Of a stretch of DNA of 64,000 bases, positions 17,733 through 27,400 are shown in pieces. The notes below the pieces were generated by a model, which had not been told where the DNA came from, searched no databases, and saw only the letters and a list, made by a program, of their open reading frames with translations. The position numbers and the translations under genes are program-made. The stretch is from Phycisphaeraceae bacterium. GTDB lineage: Bacteria > Planctomycetota > Phycisphaerae > Phycisphaerales > UBA1924. Each line of letters starts with the position of its first letter. Positions within the stretch are counted from its first letter, which is position 1. The DNA is taken from positions 1 through 64,000 of the forward strand of contig JAHBXG010000007.1 in NCBI GenBank assembly GCA_019636565.1, read 5' to 3'.

Positions 17733-18076
17733 GAAGAACCCGACTTGAGCGAACGTCGCGAAATTGTTTGTCCCGCGTTCGCACTGTAGCGGCGACATGA
17801 AAACGCGATCATTCAACATGGGCGATCCGACCGCCCAAATCGAACGTATAACACTCGGGTTTGAAAATCCGGCCACGTCCGAGCCTTGGGCCTGTCGATA
17901 GAAAAGGGAGATCGGGGCCAGCGCGGAGGCGGCTGGAATCGCGTTTACAAGTTGGTGTTTCCAGGGACGGAAAACGACAGGCGGGACCGGAGCGGCTTGA
18001 GGCCGAAGCCCGATCCCGATCGGGTGTTCGCGCACGGACGTTTCGGCTGCCGCATTCCGCGGCAAAGGGGTGAGAC
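17733..18076. other. divergent trmB/prkA intergenic region
   Basis: This 344-base stretch holds no gene that I can support beyond a possible N-terminal extension of trmB. A TTATAC box on the minus strand (17846-17851) may be the trmB -10. AAGGGG about 7 bases before the ATG at 18077 is a good ribosome-binding site for the kinase gene. I see no clear -35/-10 pair on the plus strand. Confidence 0.4.
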
Positions 18077-20248
18077 ATGCTCGACGAGCGCAGTTTCTTT
18101 ATGACCTCCTCCTCGGTTGGTTCAGGCCCCGCGTCCGCGTCGGGCGGATCGGTCACCGCGTCTGACCTTGCGGGTTTGATCGACTCGCGGCTTGATCGCA
18201 AGCGCTTCCAGGATCACCACTGGACGGGCACGTTCTTCGAATACCTTGAGATCGTCTCGCAGAACCCTTCGGTCTGCCGCAACGCGTACCAGAGGCTGTA
18301 CGACGCGATCCTTTCCTGCGGCAGCGAGAAGTACCGCGTCTTCAAGCACGATGTCACCCGATATCACTTCTTCTCGGATCCGTTCGGAGGTGGCGCCGAT
18401 GCAATCTTCGGGCTCGACTTTGCATTGATGCAGTTGGTCGATTTCCTGCGATCCGCGTCGGAGGGCTACGGCACCGACAAACGCATCCTGCTGCTGCACG
18501 GCCCGGTCGGATCTTCCAAGTCCACGATTGCGCGGCTGCTCAAGAAGGGCAGCGAGTCGTACAGCCGCACGCCCGAGGGCGCGTTGTATTCCTATTCGTG
18601 GTTGCTGGACGAGCACTGCGAAGTGAAGCCGGCAACAACCGGGAGCGATGCCGCACGCACGCACGAGTTTGCCTGCCCGATGCATGAAGATCCGCTGGTT
18701 CTTGTCCCGAAGGAGGCCAGGGATGCACTGCTGGCGAAACTGAACGAGAAATACCGTCCGCAGCACCACAACGGGCGGATTCGTATTCATGGCGACCCCG
18801 ACCCGTTCTGCCGCAAGATCTTCGAAGATCTGATGACGTTCTACAAGGGCGATTGGAAGAAGGTGATGGAGCACGTGAAGGTGCGCCGTATCGTGCTGAG
18901 CGAGAAGGATCGCGTCGGCATCGGCACGTTCCAGCCCAAGGACGAGAAGAACCAGGACAGCACGGAGTTGACGGGCGATATCAACTACCGCAAGATCGCG
19001 ATGTACGGAAGCGACAGCGATCCGCGGGCGTTCAACTTCGATGGTGAACTGAATATCGCCAACCGGGGCATCTGCGAGTTCATCGAGGTGCTCAAGCTGG
19101 ATGTGGCGTTCCTCTACGACCTGCTCGGCGCATCGCAGGAACACACGATCAAGCCGAAGAAGTTTGCGCAGACGCATATCGACGAGGTGATCCTCGGTCA
19201 CACAAACGAACCGGAGTACAAGCGGCTGCAGAGCAACGAGATGATGGAGGCCTTCCGCGACCGCACGATTAAGATCGATGTGCCCTACAACATCCGGCTG
19301 GATGATGAGGTGCGGATCTATCAGAAGGACTTCGGCCCCGATCGCATCAAGAACATTCACATCGCGCCGCACACCCTTGAAGTGGCCGCGATGTGGGCGG
19401 TGCTGACGCGGCTGGAAGAGCCCAAGAAGGCCGGCCTCGCGCTCATGCAGAAGCTCAAGCTCTACAACGGCAAGAGCATTCCCGGCTTCACCGAGGATTC
19501 GGTGCGGGAATTGAAGGAAGAGGCACCGCGGGAGGGCATGAACGGCATCTCGCCCCGGTATATCCAGGACAAGATTTCCAACGCGCTGGTCGGCCGCCAG
19601 GCGATCGAGGAGCGGTGCATCAACCCGTTCATGGTGATCAACGAGATCGAGGGCGGCCTATCGCACCACTCGCTGCTCAATGACGAGAACACCAAGAAGC
19701 GATTCCGCGAACTGCTCGCGGTTGTGAAAGAGGAATACGAGGACATCATCAAGGGCGAGGTGCAGCGGGCGATCAGTGCCGATGAGGATGCGATCCGCCG
19801 CCTGTGCGTCAACTACATCGAGAGCGTGCGTGCGTATACGCAAAAAGAACGAGTCAAGAACCGCTACACCGGACGCGACGAAGAACCGGATGAGCGCCTC
19901 ATGCGGTCCATCGAGGAGAAGATTGATATCCCCGACAGCCGCAAGGACGATTTCCGTCAGGAGATCATGAACTACATCGGCGCGTTGTCGCTCGATGGAA
20001 AGAAGTTCGAGTACAACACGAACGCGAGGCTGTATCGGGCGCTCGAATTGAAACTCTTCGAGGATCAGCGCGACACGATCAAGCTGAAGAACCTCGTGAG
20101 CACCGTTGTGGACGATGAGACGCAGGCGAAAATCGATATCGTGAAGCAGCGCCTGATCAAGCACTTCGGGTACAACGAGACGAGCGCAACGGATGTTCTG
20201 AATTACGTTGCGAGCATCTTTGCTCGCGGTGATAGCAAGCAGCGGTAA
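18077..20248 (+). CDS. prkA: PrkA-family AAA serine protein kinase (YeaG-like)
   Basis: A 723-residue member of the PrkA/YeaG family, AAA ATPases with a C-terminal kinase-like domain linked to starvation and spore responses. It shows a Walker A motif (GPVGSSKST), [12 protein letters not shown], and [10 protein letters not shown], all in the AAA core; the C-terminal PrkA domain follows with [20 protein letters not shown] and [14 protein letters not shown]. Length is slightly above the usual 640-690 because of an N-terminal Ser/Gly-rich leader. The partners often found with PrkA, YeaH (a von Willebrand-type protein) and SpoVR, are not adjacent here. A strong terminator follows. Confidence 0.93.
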   Translation: MLDERSFFMTSSSVGSGPASASGGSVTASDLAGLIDSRLDRKRFQDHHWTGTFFEYLEIVSQNPSVCRNAYQRLYDAILSCGSEKYRVFKHDVTRYHFFSDPFGGGADAIFGLDFALMQLVDFLRSASEGYGTDKRILLLHGPVGSSKSTIARLLKKGSESYSRTPEGALYSYSWLLDEHCEVKPATTGSDAARTHEFACPMHEDPLVLVPKEARDALLAKLNEKYRPQHHNGRIRIHGDPDPFCRKIFEDLMTFYKGDWKKVMEHVKVRRIVLSEKDRVGIGTFQPKDEKNQDSTELTGDINYRKIAMYGSDSDPRAFNFDGELNIANRGICEFIEVLKLDVAFLYDLLGASQEHTIKPKKFAQTHIDEVILGHTNEPEYKRLQSNEMMEAFRDRTIKIDVPYNIRLDDEVRIYQKDFGPDRIKNIHIAPHTLEVAAMWAVLTRLEEPKKAGLALMQKLKLYNGKSIPGFTEDSVRELKEEAPREGMNGISPRYIQDKISNALVGRQAIEERCINPFMVINEIEGGLSHHSLLNDENTKKRFRELLAVVKEEYEDIIKGEVQRAISADEDAIRRLCVNYIESVRAYTQKERVKNRYTGRDEEPDERLMRSIEEKIDIPDSRKDDFRQEIMNYIGALSLDGKKFEYNTNARLYRALELKLFEDQRDTIKLKNLVSTVVDDETQAKIDIVKQRLIKHFGYNETSATDVLNYVASIFARGDSKQR

Positions 20249-20285
20249 AGACCGGGCTGATGCCCGGACAGAAATTGAACGACTC

Positions 20286-20316
20286 AACACCGGGCACGTG
20301 CCCGGTGTTTTTCTTT
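20286..20316 (+). terminator. intrinsic terminator of prkA
   Basis: AACACCGGGC and GCCCGGTGTT form a perfect 10-bp stem around ACGT, followed by a T-rich tract (TTTCTTT). It lies 38 bases after the PrkA stop and before the convergent P460-like gene. Confidence 0.85.
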
Positions 20317-20354
20317 GTGTTGTTTACGATCGTGTTCGCCACGAAAGCTGAACG

Positions 20355-21026
20355 TCAGGGCTTGCTGAATCCGAACAAGCGATCCTTTGTTGTTTCCGAG
20401 TGACATTCCATGCAAGACTGGATCGCTCCGGCGGAGGTAATTGTCGTTCCGTCGGCGTTGAGGGTGGCGTAGACCCAGCCTCGATCGGTGTTCGGCGTGG
20501 TTTCGTCGTACTTCTTCATGACGAAGAGCGATACCACTGCGCCGACTCGATAGGTCTTGCCGCCTCGTTCCGCAACTTTGGATGTGGGCGCGCCTTCCCC
20601 TCCTGCTGTCATTTCCACCGGCACGTGAGATTCCTTGACGATTGTAAATCCCGCCGGTATGCGATAGTTGATGTCGGCGTGCCGATCGACCCAGTCGTAC
20701 GTATCGGGCTCGTTGCAACGCAAGTAGTAGAGCTTGCGACCGTGGGTGCGATCATCACCGCTGTTGCTCCAATGGAGTTCGGTAGATCGTGGCGGCAAAC
20801 ACAGCGTGGGAGCCCAGCGGGCGGCGTCAGACATGAGCTTCCAAGATGCGTAGTCGCGGCCGACCGAAAGCAGGTCACGCTGTATCTCGGAGCCAAAATC
20901 GATTGCTGGCAAACTGAGCGGAGGTCCAGTGAGCGGTGCCTTTGCGTTGGGGTGATCAGGGCCGCGTTTCTCGCAGCACAAAACTGATGCCAAGCAAAGA
21001 GTTAGTCCAAGTATCCAAACTCGCAT
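20355..21026 (-). CDS. cytochrome P460-like lipoprotein with CXXCH heme motif
   Basis: A 223-residue protein with a lipoprotein-type signal (ILGLTLCLASVLCC) and a single heme c motif CMECH at about residue 204, close to the C terminus. That position, with RGWVYATLNADG about 30 residues before it and RLFGF after it, resembles cytochrome P460/c'-beta proteins, which bind nitric oxide or oxidise hydroxylamine. The family assignment is inference from layout; the heme attachment motif is seen directly. It would sit in the periplasm anchored by lipid. It is convergent with prkA and has no redox partner nearby. Confidence 0.65.
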   Translation of the reverse strand: MRVWILGLTLCLASVLCCEKRGPDHPNAKAPLTGPPLSLPAIDFGSEIQRDLLSVGRDYASWKLMSDAARWAPTLCLPPRSTELHWSNSGDDRTHGRKLYYLRCNEPDTYDWVDRHADINYRIPAGFTIVKESHVPVEMTAGGEGAPTSKVAERGGKTYRVGAVVSLFVMKKYDETTPNTDRGWVYATLNADGTTITSAGAIQSCMECHSETTKDRLFGFSKP

Positions 21027-21109
21027 GTGGCACTCCCGCTTCTATTTTACGGGAAGCCGCGTTCGTCGGTTCGGTTGCCTTTGCAGAAGGGATCAACCGA
21101 CCGATGCCT

Positions 21110-22045
21110 TCAGCATTGACGTCGCCGACGCAAATGCAAATTCAAGGCAACGAGTCCGATTGCCACTCCGCCCGGACCCGGCACTTGCATGAACGCAAAG
21201 TTGTGCGTCCCATCCAATCCACCCGAGCCGCTCGTCACCAGTGTGCCGAGAAACGCTCCGGTCATCGCGTCGTACTTCAGCACGCTATCCGTTCCGAAAG
21301 AGCCGACCAGCAAGTTGCCGTCTGGGTCGAGGATCATGCCGATGGGTGTGTTCAACGAGCCCGTCACAGCGAACGATCCTGCGCTCGTGCCGTTGAGGTT
21401 GTATCGCTGAATGCGATTGCTCACCGAGTACGCCGTCAGAAGGCGGTTCTGCGAATCAAAGAGCACGCCGGTGACGTTGCTCAGCGCGCCGCCACCGTAC
21501 GTGCGGATGAATTGACCCTGCGAATTGAAGCGGTACGCCGCGTTCGAAATCGCGGCGCCCACGTAGAGATCACCATTAGAAGCGAAGGTCAGTCCGACCG
21601 TTCCGTTCATTCCGTTGCCCGATGCGAACACGTCTTGGAAGGCCCCGGTGGCGCCGTCGAACCGAAGCACGGAGTTGATGTTTGCGCCGGCGACGTACAA
21701 ATTGCCGTCGGGTCCGAATGCGATCGCGCGGCACCCCGAGAAGCCTGCCACGTCGGAGTTCACGAAGTCGCCCAGATAGGAGCCAGTCTGCCCCTGAAAC
21801 TTCATGATCCGGCCGGTGTCACCCAGGCCCACATACAGGTTGCCGTCTGGTCCGTACGCGATACCGTTGGGGTTGGCGAGTCCGTTTCCCGAGGCGAATA
21901 CGCCTTTGAACGCTCCGGTGTGTCGGTCGTACCGGAGCACGTTATTGCTGAAGCGTGAGGAGACCAGCAAGTCGCCGGCTTCTGCCAGGCAAGCCTGCAG
22001 CCCCACCAGCCAGGCGAGGAATGCTGCCGCGAAACGAAAAATCAT
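21110..22045 (-). CDS. NHL/SMP-30-type beta-propeller with PEP-CTERM-like tail
   Basis: A 311-residue exported protein: signal peptide (FRFAAAFLAWLVGLQACLAEA), then about six propeller blades. Each blade is marked by GPDGNLYVG-like strands (YGPDGNLYVGLGDTG, FGPDGNLYVAGANINS, FASNGDLYVGAAISN, DPDGNLLVGSFGTDS) and by the phrase TGAF. The C terminus is VPGPG, a hydrophobic segment and RRRR, the layout of PEP-CTERM sorting signals with VPGP in place of PEP. Such tails are recognised by exosortase; no exosortase is in the window. Function beyond surface display is unknown. Confidence 0.8.
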   Translation of the reverse strand: MIFRFAAAFLAWLVGLQACLAEAGDLLVSSRFSNNVLRYDRHTGAFKGVFASGNGLANPNGIAYGPDGNLYVGLGDTGRIMKFQGQTGSYLGDFVNSDVAGFSGCRAIAFGPDGNLYVAGANINSVLRFDGATGAFQDVFASGNGMNGTVGLTFASNGDLYVGAAISNAAYRFNSQGQFIRTYGGGALSNVTGVLFDSQNRLLTAYSVSNRIQRYNLNGTSAGSFAVTGSLNTPIGMILDPDGNLLVGSFGTDSVLKYDAMTGAFLGTLVTSGSGGLDGTHNFAFMQVPGPGGVAIGLVALNLHLRRRRQC

Positions 22046-22389
22046 CAGTTCGCTCCGATGTTCGGGGCAGACCGCCTCGAAACCCCCATGCGAGCATTGG
22101 AAACCTACCCCGCAATGGCGCCCCCGGCCAGCAAAGTGTCATAAATGACTGAAAGCGCTACCCAATAGCAGCGTACCACCGGTCTTGCTGTTCGGCGCAG
22201 GAAGCGGGCCCGCAACAGAGCAGAGCCCGCTGTGAGGAAAAGGGCTGACTTGAATGGATTCGCCGGTCGGGAGACTTGCTTCCTGCCAACTGATGAGGCG
22301 CGGCGGAGAAATTCCCCCCCTCCCGATGTCTTAGGCATCACTTTCGATTGCAAAAATCGCGAGGCGCCCGCACATTTCCTGCCGAGGGC
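22046..22389. other. 344-base intergenic region
   Basis: No gene is supported here. It lies between the propeller gene start and the anti-sigma stop, both on the minus strand. A short minus-strand hairpin (GCGGGCGCCTCGC, 22359-22371) followed by a run of five T (22352-22356) may end the sigma/anti-sigma transcript. The rest should hold the promoter of the propeller gene, but I see no convincing boxes. Confidence 0.35.
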
Positions 22390-23190
22390 CTAGCCGGGGG
22401 CTTTGAACACCGCCAAATTATCGATGATCCGCGGCTGATCGAGCGGCGTAATTTCATACAGCGCGATCCCATCGATCTCGGTGGAGAAGAAGTTCACCCC
22501 GTTTTCGTCATCCGGCTGGCGGCGGCAGGGGAATCCCCAATCGTTCTGGCGCGCGACCGTGTCGATCGCTACAACCACCGGCTTGCCATCGACTCTTGCG
22601 AGGAGCAGGCCGGTGTAGTTGGAGATCGCGCCGGAATAACTCCAGCCCACCAATTCGACGTCGGGACGGTCTTCCTTGGGCGCGAGGGCAACGCCGTAGC
22701 GCGTGGCCATCCATTTGGCAAATTTCTCGCGAGTCGTGCATTCCTCGGAGGGCCGGAACTTGTGATTCACCAGTTTGTAGTAGACCGAAGCGAGCGACGG
22801 GCGTTCTTCCACGCCGGTTCCGGGGCCCGTCATCCAGAAATACGCCTGGATACTAACGGCAATCGCGAGGAGTGCGGCCAGCGCGCCAAACATCTTGTAT
22901 TCGCGAGGCCAACCGGCGCGCCGCGGTTTGGGCTGGAAGGCGCGGGCCTCTTCCTTGGTCAGAATCCCTGCGACCGGCACCACCGGCGGGGCACCGAATC
23001 CGGCGCGAAGGGATGAATCAAGCTGTTTCTGGAGCGCGACTTCGTCGCGCAGCGATTCCGAACGATCGATCTCGGCCTCGAACGCGACGCGCTCGGAGTC
23101 TGCCATGGCGCCATCGAGGTAGCGATCCACACTATCCGCATCGAAAGGCGGAAAGCTTGCACCGGAATTGGGTGGCAGCGTGTTACTCAA
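22390..23190 (-). CDS. membrane anti-sigma factor-like protein
   Basis: A 266-residue protein encoded directly after an ECF-type sigma factor, overlapping it by 4 bases (ATGA). Residues 1-70 are acidic and helical with VDRYLDGAMADSER, in the style of anti-sigma domains, but lack the zinc-binding HXXXCXXC. One membrane helix (FGALAALLAIAVSIQAYFWM) lies near residue 110, and a periplasmic domain of about 140 residues follows with LARVDGKPVVVAIDTVARQ. It is probably a sensor that holds the sigma factor at the membrane. The role is inferred mostly from gene order and topology. Confidence 0.7.
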   Translation of the reverse strand: MSNTLPPNSGASFPPFDADSVDRYLDGAMADSERVAFEAEIDRSESLRDEVALQKQLDSSLRAGFGAPPVVPVAGILTKEEARAFQPKPRRAGWPREYKMFGALAALLAIAVSIQAYFWMTGPGTGVEERPSLASVYYKLVNHKFRPSEECTTREKFAKWMATRYGVALAPKEDRPDVELVGWSYSGAISNYTGLLLARVDGKPVVVAIDTVARQNDWGFPCRRQPDDENGVNFFSTEIDGIALYEITPLDQPRIIDNLAVFKAPG

Positions 23191-23834
23191 CGCCGGCCTC
23201 CTCCTTCATTTTGCCCGTTCTGCGAACCCAGAAACTCGCGCATCGCGCGACGGGACCGGAATACGTGGCTCATCGCGGTGTTTTCGTTGAGTTCCGTGAT
23301 CGCGGCGATCTGAGAATAACTCATCTCGGCGACAGTTCTCAGCAGCAGACAGACCCGCGAGGTCTCGTCCAGATTCTGGAGCGCTCGTTGCACGCGAATG
23401 TCGAAATGTGCCGGGTTGGAGACTGATCCGTCGCCGGACAATGCCGGTGCGCCGGGATTCCGCCCTGGGCTTGCGGCGCAGTTGGTCAAAGCATCGCCCC
23501 CGGTCGCCTTGGCAGGATTTCGAGTTCGCTTGCGCAGAGCGTTTCGAGCCACGTTTCGGACAATCTGGGCCATCCAGCCTTCAAAGGAAGTTCCGGGAGT
23601 GAAACGGTCCAAACTCGCAAGCCCGATCACCGATGCCTCCTGCACGATGTCATCGGCCTCTACACGGTCTCCGAGGACCGCCGATGCAACGATTGTCAAA
23701 GCGGGCCGAGCGCGCCCCACCAGACGTGCAAACTCCGCCTCGGACAGCCGCGAGCCGTCTCCCGACGAGCCACCCCCCGAGGGCGCCGGCCCTCCCGGAG
23801 TATCTGAAGATGGCCTTCTCGCTTCGAAGTTCAT
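23187..23834 (-). CDS. ECF-type RNA polymerase sigma factor
   Basis: A 215-residue sigma factor. Region 2 is seen as VEADDIVQEASVIGLASL followed by FEGWMAQIVRN; region 4 as LQNLDETSRVCLLLRTVAEM and SYSQIAAITELNENTAMSHV. A Gly/Pro/Ser-rich N terminus and a linker with SPGRNPGAPALSGDGS separate the parts. The ATG at 23834 is chosen because the frame upstream (back to 24116) is low-complexity and non-homologous. The anti-sigma-like gene overlaps its stop, so the two are a regulatory pair. The stimulus is unknown. Confidence 0.87.
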   Translation of the reverse strand: MNFEARRPSSDTPGGPAPSGGGSSGDGSRLSEAEFARLVGRARPALTIVASAVLGDRVEADDIVQEASVIGLASLDRFTPGTSFEGWMAQIVRNVARNALRKRTRNPAKATGGDALTNCAASPGRNPGAPALSGDGSVSNPAHFDIRVQRALQNLDETSRVCLLLRTVAEMSYSQIAAITELNENTAMSHVFRSRRAMREFLGSQNGQNEGGGRR

Positions 23835-24089
23835 ATCGAAACGGCGAAGCGTAGTCCCTGCACGATCCGACCTTGTTCCCCGCCGGACAGTGCCGCCGGC
23901 GATTACCCTCTTTCCTCTGACCCCTGATGTATCCGGCTCGCGCGATTCTTGCGGGATTGTGAACGAATCTTCATTTTTTCTTGCTTTGCCGAAACCTCGT
24001 GCGGGACTGACATCTGGGAAACGGGTTTCGACAGGGAAAACGCCGCCCGCTGGATCCAAAGAAAGTTGTGTATTGTGAACTAGACCCGT

Positions 24090-24692
24090 ATGAACCCGCA
24101 CCAAACCAGTTTGCATGACGAGCCCGTGGCGAGCGGCCGGCCGAGCGCCGGACTGGCCGATCCCAGGTCAATCAGCCGGCCCGATCCAGCGCTCCTGCAA
24201 TACTACCTCATTGTTTCTTTGTTCACCTTCGTTGCGTTTCCCCTCGTCTTCCTGTTGGCGTATATCCGCTTCAAAACGCTTCGCTACCGCTTCGATGAAG
24301 ACGGAATCTGGATGGCGTGGGGAATTCTTTTCCGGAAGGAGATCACCCTCACCTACCGGCGTATTCAGGACATTCACGTCAGTCGCAATATCGTTCATCG
24401 CTGGCTCGGCCTCTCCACGATCAACGTTCAGACCGCCGCCGGCGGAACGGGCCCGCAGATGAGCATCGAAGGGGTCCGCGAGGCCGATGGGCTCCGAGAT
24501 TTTCTTTATGAACGAATGCGGGGGGCCAAGGAGCCCATCCACGCCTCGGCTACACCGCTTACGCCCGCCATCGACGCGCCGGCCGAGCCTGCCGATGAAT
24601 CGCTGGAACTGCTGCGGGAACTCCGCGTTTCGGTGGATCGGCTCGCCGACCGGCTAGACGCACTCGCCGGCCGGGGAGGATCGCGCCAGTGA
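24090..24692 (+). CDS. PH-domain (bPH2/YdbS-like) membrane protein
   Basis: A 200-residue protein with one membrane hairpin (YYLIVSLFTFVAFPLVFLLA) followed by a bacterial PH domain: LRYRFDEDGIWMAWGILFR, then YRRIQDIHVSRNIVHRWLGL and VQTAAGGTG. This is the YdbS/YdbT layout of membrane proteins of unclear role, linked in some bacteria to envelope stress. A helical tail (LLRELRVSVDRLADRLDAL) may form a coiled coil. Its TGA overlaps the GTG of the second PH-domain gene, so the two products likely act as a complex. Confidence 0.82.
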   Translation: MNPHQTSLHDEPVASGRPSAGLADPRSISRPDPALLQYYLIVSLFTFVAFPLVFLLAYIRFKTLRYRFDEDGIWMAWGILFRKEITLTYRRIQDIHVSRNIVHRWLGLSTINVQTAAGGTGPQMSIEGVREADGLRDFLYERMRGAKEPIHASATPLTPAIDAPAEPADESLELLRELRVSVDRLADRLDALAGRGGSRQ

Positions 24693-25477
24693 CGAACCTT
24701 CCGGTCTCAAGCAGTGGGGCGGTCGATGCCGCGGCCGCCTGGGTGTACGAGGGTGTTTGGGGCGTGCTTGCGGGTCTTCTTCGAACTCCGAGGGCGGCGC
24801 CTGAACTTCCGACATTGCCAGGCGAAGAAGTGGTCGCTCTCAAACCGAGCAACGCTTGGCTTCGGTACCTCAAATTCTGGTTCTGGATCGGACTCGCTGC
24901 GATCGATATTGGAATCCTGGGTGCCTGGATCCTTGTCTGCTTCATCAATCCGGTGGTGGGGGCGGTGCTCATGCTCCCGGCGTTCGCACTTGCGATAGTG
25001 CCCGATATCGTCGCCTACGTTGCTATTCACCTCCGGTATGACACAACCTGGTACATCCTTTCTCCCCGCTCCATGCGGCTCCGAAATGGCATCTGGGTGC
25101 TTCGCGAAACCACTTTCACATTCGAGAATGTCCAGAATGTTGAGATTACTCAAGGCCCCGTCGAACGCTGGTTCGGGTTTGCCAATCTGAAGGTCGAGAC
25201 CGCCGGCGGAGGTGTTGTGCATACGCAGCACGGCGCGCATCCTGATGGCTCGAACGTCGCGTTCTTGTTTGGGCTGGAAAATGCACACGAGGTTCGTCGG
25301 CTCGTGATGGATCGAGTCACGGCTTCTCGATCCACCGGGATAGGTGATGAGCATTCGGGCGGGCCGCGCGACGAGCCTCCTAAAAACTCGCGATCCGCTT
25401 TCTCGGAGGAGCACATCGCGGAATTGCGGCGGATGCGGGACCGCCTCCAAGCGGCGCTTGGCGGCGAGTTGGAGTAA
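24689..25477 (+). CDS. second PH-domain membrane protein
   Basis: A 262-residue partner of the preceding gene, starting GTG at 24689 in a GTGA overlap. Two membrane helices (FWFWIGLAAIDIGILGAWIL and AVLMLPAFALAIVPDIVAY) precede a PH domain: MRLRNGIWVLRETTFTFENV, then EITQGPVERWFGFANLKVET and TAGGGVVHTQ. The core WFG-x-x-NLKVETAGGG is the same pattern as in the first gene, so the pair arose by duplication. The C-terminal 50 residues are charged and helical (FSEEHIAELRRMRDRLQAA). The function is unknown; inference is limited to a membrane complex. Confidence 0.82.
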   Translation: MTNLPVSSSGAVDAAAAWVYEGVWGVLAGLLRTPRAAPELPTLPGEEVVALKPSNAWLRYLKFWFWIGLAAIDIGILGAWILVCFINPVVGAVLMLPAFALAIVPDIVAYVAIHLRYDTTWYILSPRSMRLRNGIWVLRETTFTFENVQNVEITQGPVERWFGFANLKVETAGGGVVHTQHGAHPDGSNVAFLFGLENAHEVRRLVMDRVTASRSTGIGDEHSGGPRDEPPKNSRSAFSEEHIAELRRMRDRLQAALGGELE

Positions 25478-25580
25478 CCGAACGGAGTCGTTCGAGGCCG
25501 CGACCCAATGATTGGAGTTATTTCGTTCGACCTCGTGGCCGTTGCAGCGAGTCCACTCCCGAGCGATAGAGGAGAGCCCC

Positions 25581-26249
25581 ATGGCTTTGCCACCCCGAAC
25601 CGAGCCGCACGTCGCGTTCATTCCCAAGCAGCCTCCGGAAGTCGCCGCTCAGGAGTTTTACGAAATCATCCGTCGGCGTCGGAGCGTGCGCATGTTTGCC
25701 GAGCGCCCGGTAAGTGAAGAAACGATCCGCTGGTGCCTCGCCGCCGCCGGCACGGCGCCTTCTGGCGCTAACAAGCAGCCATGGCGGTTTGTTGCTGTTT
25801 CAGATCCTGCGCTCAAGCGCCAGATCCGGGAAGGAGCCGAGGCCGAGGAGCGAGAATTCTACGAGCGGCGAGCTACGCCCGAGTGGCTTGCCGACCTTGC
25901 GCCGCTGGGTACCGACGCGAACAAGGAGTTTTTGGAAATCGCGCCGTGGCTTATCGTGGTTTTCAAACTAATGAAGACCGATCCGGACCCCACCGGAGAA
26001 CAGGGACAGGTCTATTACGTGAACGAATCGGTAGGGATCGCCTGCGGGATGCTGCTGTGCGCGCTTCATCACGCCGGACTGGTCACGCTCACGCACACCC
26101 CAAGCCCGATGAAATTCCTCGCGGAGATACTCGGCCGGCCGGAGCACGAGCGGCCGTATCTGCTGATCCCGGTTGGGTATCCCGGTGAACCGTGCCTTGT
26201 TCCCGCAATCACCCGGAAACCCATGAGCGAGATCATGGAATTCCGCTAG
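25581..26249 (+). CDS. nitroreductase-family flavoprotein
   Basis: A 222-residue FMN-dependent oxidoreductase. The N terminus has [17 protein letters not shown], the Arg-rich FMN phosphate site, followed by [16 protein letters not shown], typical of the iodotyrosine-deiminase/BluB-like branch. [21 protein letters not shown] forms the dimer helix. The ATG at 25581 follows GAGGAG by 6-7 bases; the frame opens 69 bases earlier without such a site. The substrate cannot be predicted. It is convergent with the MarR-GNAT gene. Confidence 0.88.
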   Translation: MALPPRTEPHVAFIPKQPPEVAAQEFYEIIRRRRSVRMFAERPVSEETIRWCLAAAGTAPSGANKQPWRFVAVSDPALKRQIREGAEAEEREFYERRATPEWLADLAPLGTDANKEFLEIAPWLIVVFKLMKTDPDPTGEQGQVYYVNESVGIACGMLLCALHHAGLVTLTHTPSPMKFLAEILGRPEHERPYLLIPVGYPGEPCLVPAITRKPMSEIMEFR

Positions 26250-26273
26250 CTTGCGAACCGCCCGGTTCTGGGG

Positions 26274-27221
26274 CTACCGGCCGATTTTCATTTCCATCAC
26301 GAGATCGGTGCGGGAACACTCGGTCTTCGCGGGTTTTTCGATTTCCTTGAATCCCAGCTTCTTGTAGAGCCTCACCGCTGGCTCGAGCACGCGGCTGGTT
26401 TCCAGAAAAACCGTCTTCGCACCCTTTTTCTTTGCCCGGGCTACCGCTTCGCGGGTCAGCAACTCGCCAATGCCTCGGCCCCGATGGCGTGCATCGACCG
26501 CCAGCTTTGTGAGTTCCCAGCGCCCTTGCTCCATGGGCTTGATCGCGACCGCGCCGACGGTTTCCGCGCCCATGACCGCCATCAGCACGCTTCCGCCCTT
26601 CGCGACGATCTCGGTCTCCGGGCTCTTGAGCGTCCTTTCGTCGATCGGTTCCATTTTGAAGTGCTGCTCGATCCAGGCGGCATTCAGGGTTCGGAATTTA
26701 TCCTTGTTTCGCGAATCCATGTCCACGACCTTGATGCCCTTGCTCACGAAGGACGACTCGATACGTTCGGAAAGCGGGCGCACACGCAGGGCCTCTTCAA
26801 GCCGCTCGAGTTTCTCGATGATGTCGAAACCGACATCCTCCGACAACCCGCGGCTGGCGGAATCAATGGCATTCCAGATGGGTTCCATCTTGGCCGCGAG
26901 TTCCCGCCCCTTCTTCGTCAATTCCAGCGAACGGCGGCGTTCGTCCCGGGCATCGGTCTTCGCGGTCAAGAGTCCGAGAGAGGTGAGTTCCTTGCTCATC
27001 TGGCTAATAGCCGGATGCGTTAAACCCAGTTGGATCGCCGCTTCTCCCACGCTAAGAGTCCCGCGTTCGGTCAGTAGTTTGAACAGCCCGAACCATTTGG
27101 GCGAGAATTCGACGCCCTGCGTGCGATAGAAGCGCGCGGCATCTCCCATAAGGTCATCGGAGAGCCGCCGAAAGCGGCTGGCCAGCGCAAGATATCCCAG
27201 CGCACTGAGAAAATCGCCCAT
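26274..27221 (-). CDS. MarR-type regulator fused to GNAT acetyltransferase
   Basis: A 315-residue fusion. Residues about 1-150 are a MarR winged helix (LSVGEAAIQLGLTHPAISQM, then DARDERRRSLELTKKGRELA). Residues about 165-315 are a GNAT domain with the acetyl-CoA loop RHRGRGIGELL and the end segment RLYKKLGFKEIEK. The ATG at 27221 is preceded by GAGGGGG at about 9 bases. Fusions of this kind are known in bacteria, and some act on free amino acids or small molecules with the regulator half sensing the same compound. It is not fused with or next to an efflux pump; the GNAT at 27401 is upstream in the same orientation. Confidence 0.85.
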   Translation of the reverse strand: MGDFLSALGYLALASRFRRLSDDLMGDAARFYRTQGVEFSPKWFGLFKLLTERGTLSVGEAAIQLGLTHPAISQMSKELTSLGLLTAKTDARDERRRSLELTKKGRELAAKMEPIWNAIDSASRGLSEDVGFDIIEKLERLEEALRVRPLSERIESSFVSKGIKVVDMDSRNKDKFRTLNAAWIEQHFKMEPIDERTLKSPETEIVAKGGSVLMAVMGAETVGAVAIKPMEQGRWELTKLAVDARHRGRGIGELLTREAVARAKKKGAKTVFLETSRVLEPAVRLYKKLGFKEIEKPAKTECSRTDLVMEMKIGR

Positions 27222-27400
27222 CGCGAGACCCCCTCGAACGTCGTCCTTTTCCTGCGGTAGCAGGAACTTGTGACGATGCGCGTAGTATGACACGAAACGG
27301 CTTTCATGTCTAGCGCGATGTCAGAAAGCACCGATTTGAATGATCATTCAAGCGGTGCCGGCTTGACGAGATTGACGGCGCAAGTCGTCAACTCCGTGCA

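Noticed and set aside
24000..24089. Divergent promoters between the sigma factor and PH-domain genes
   Set aside because: AT-rich patches exist but no -35/-10 pair with good spacing could be defended on either strand.
26255..26268. GAACCG-cc-CGGTTC hairpin between convergent genes
   Set aside because: The loop is too small and no T-run follows on either side, so a terminator call is not supported.
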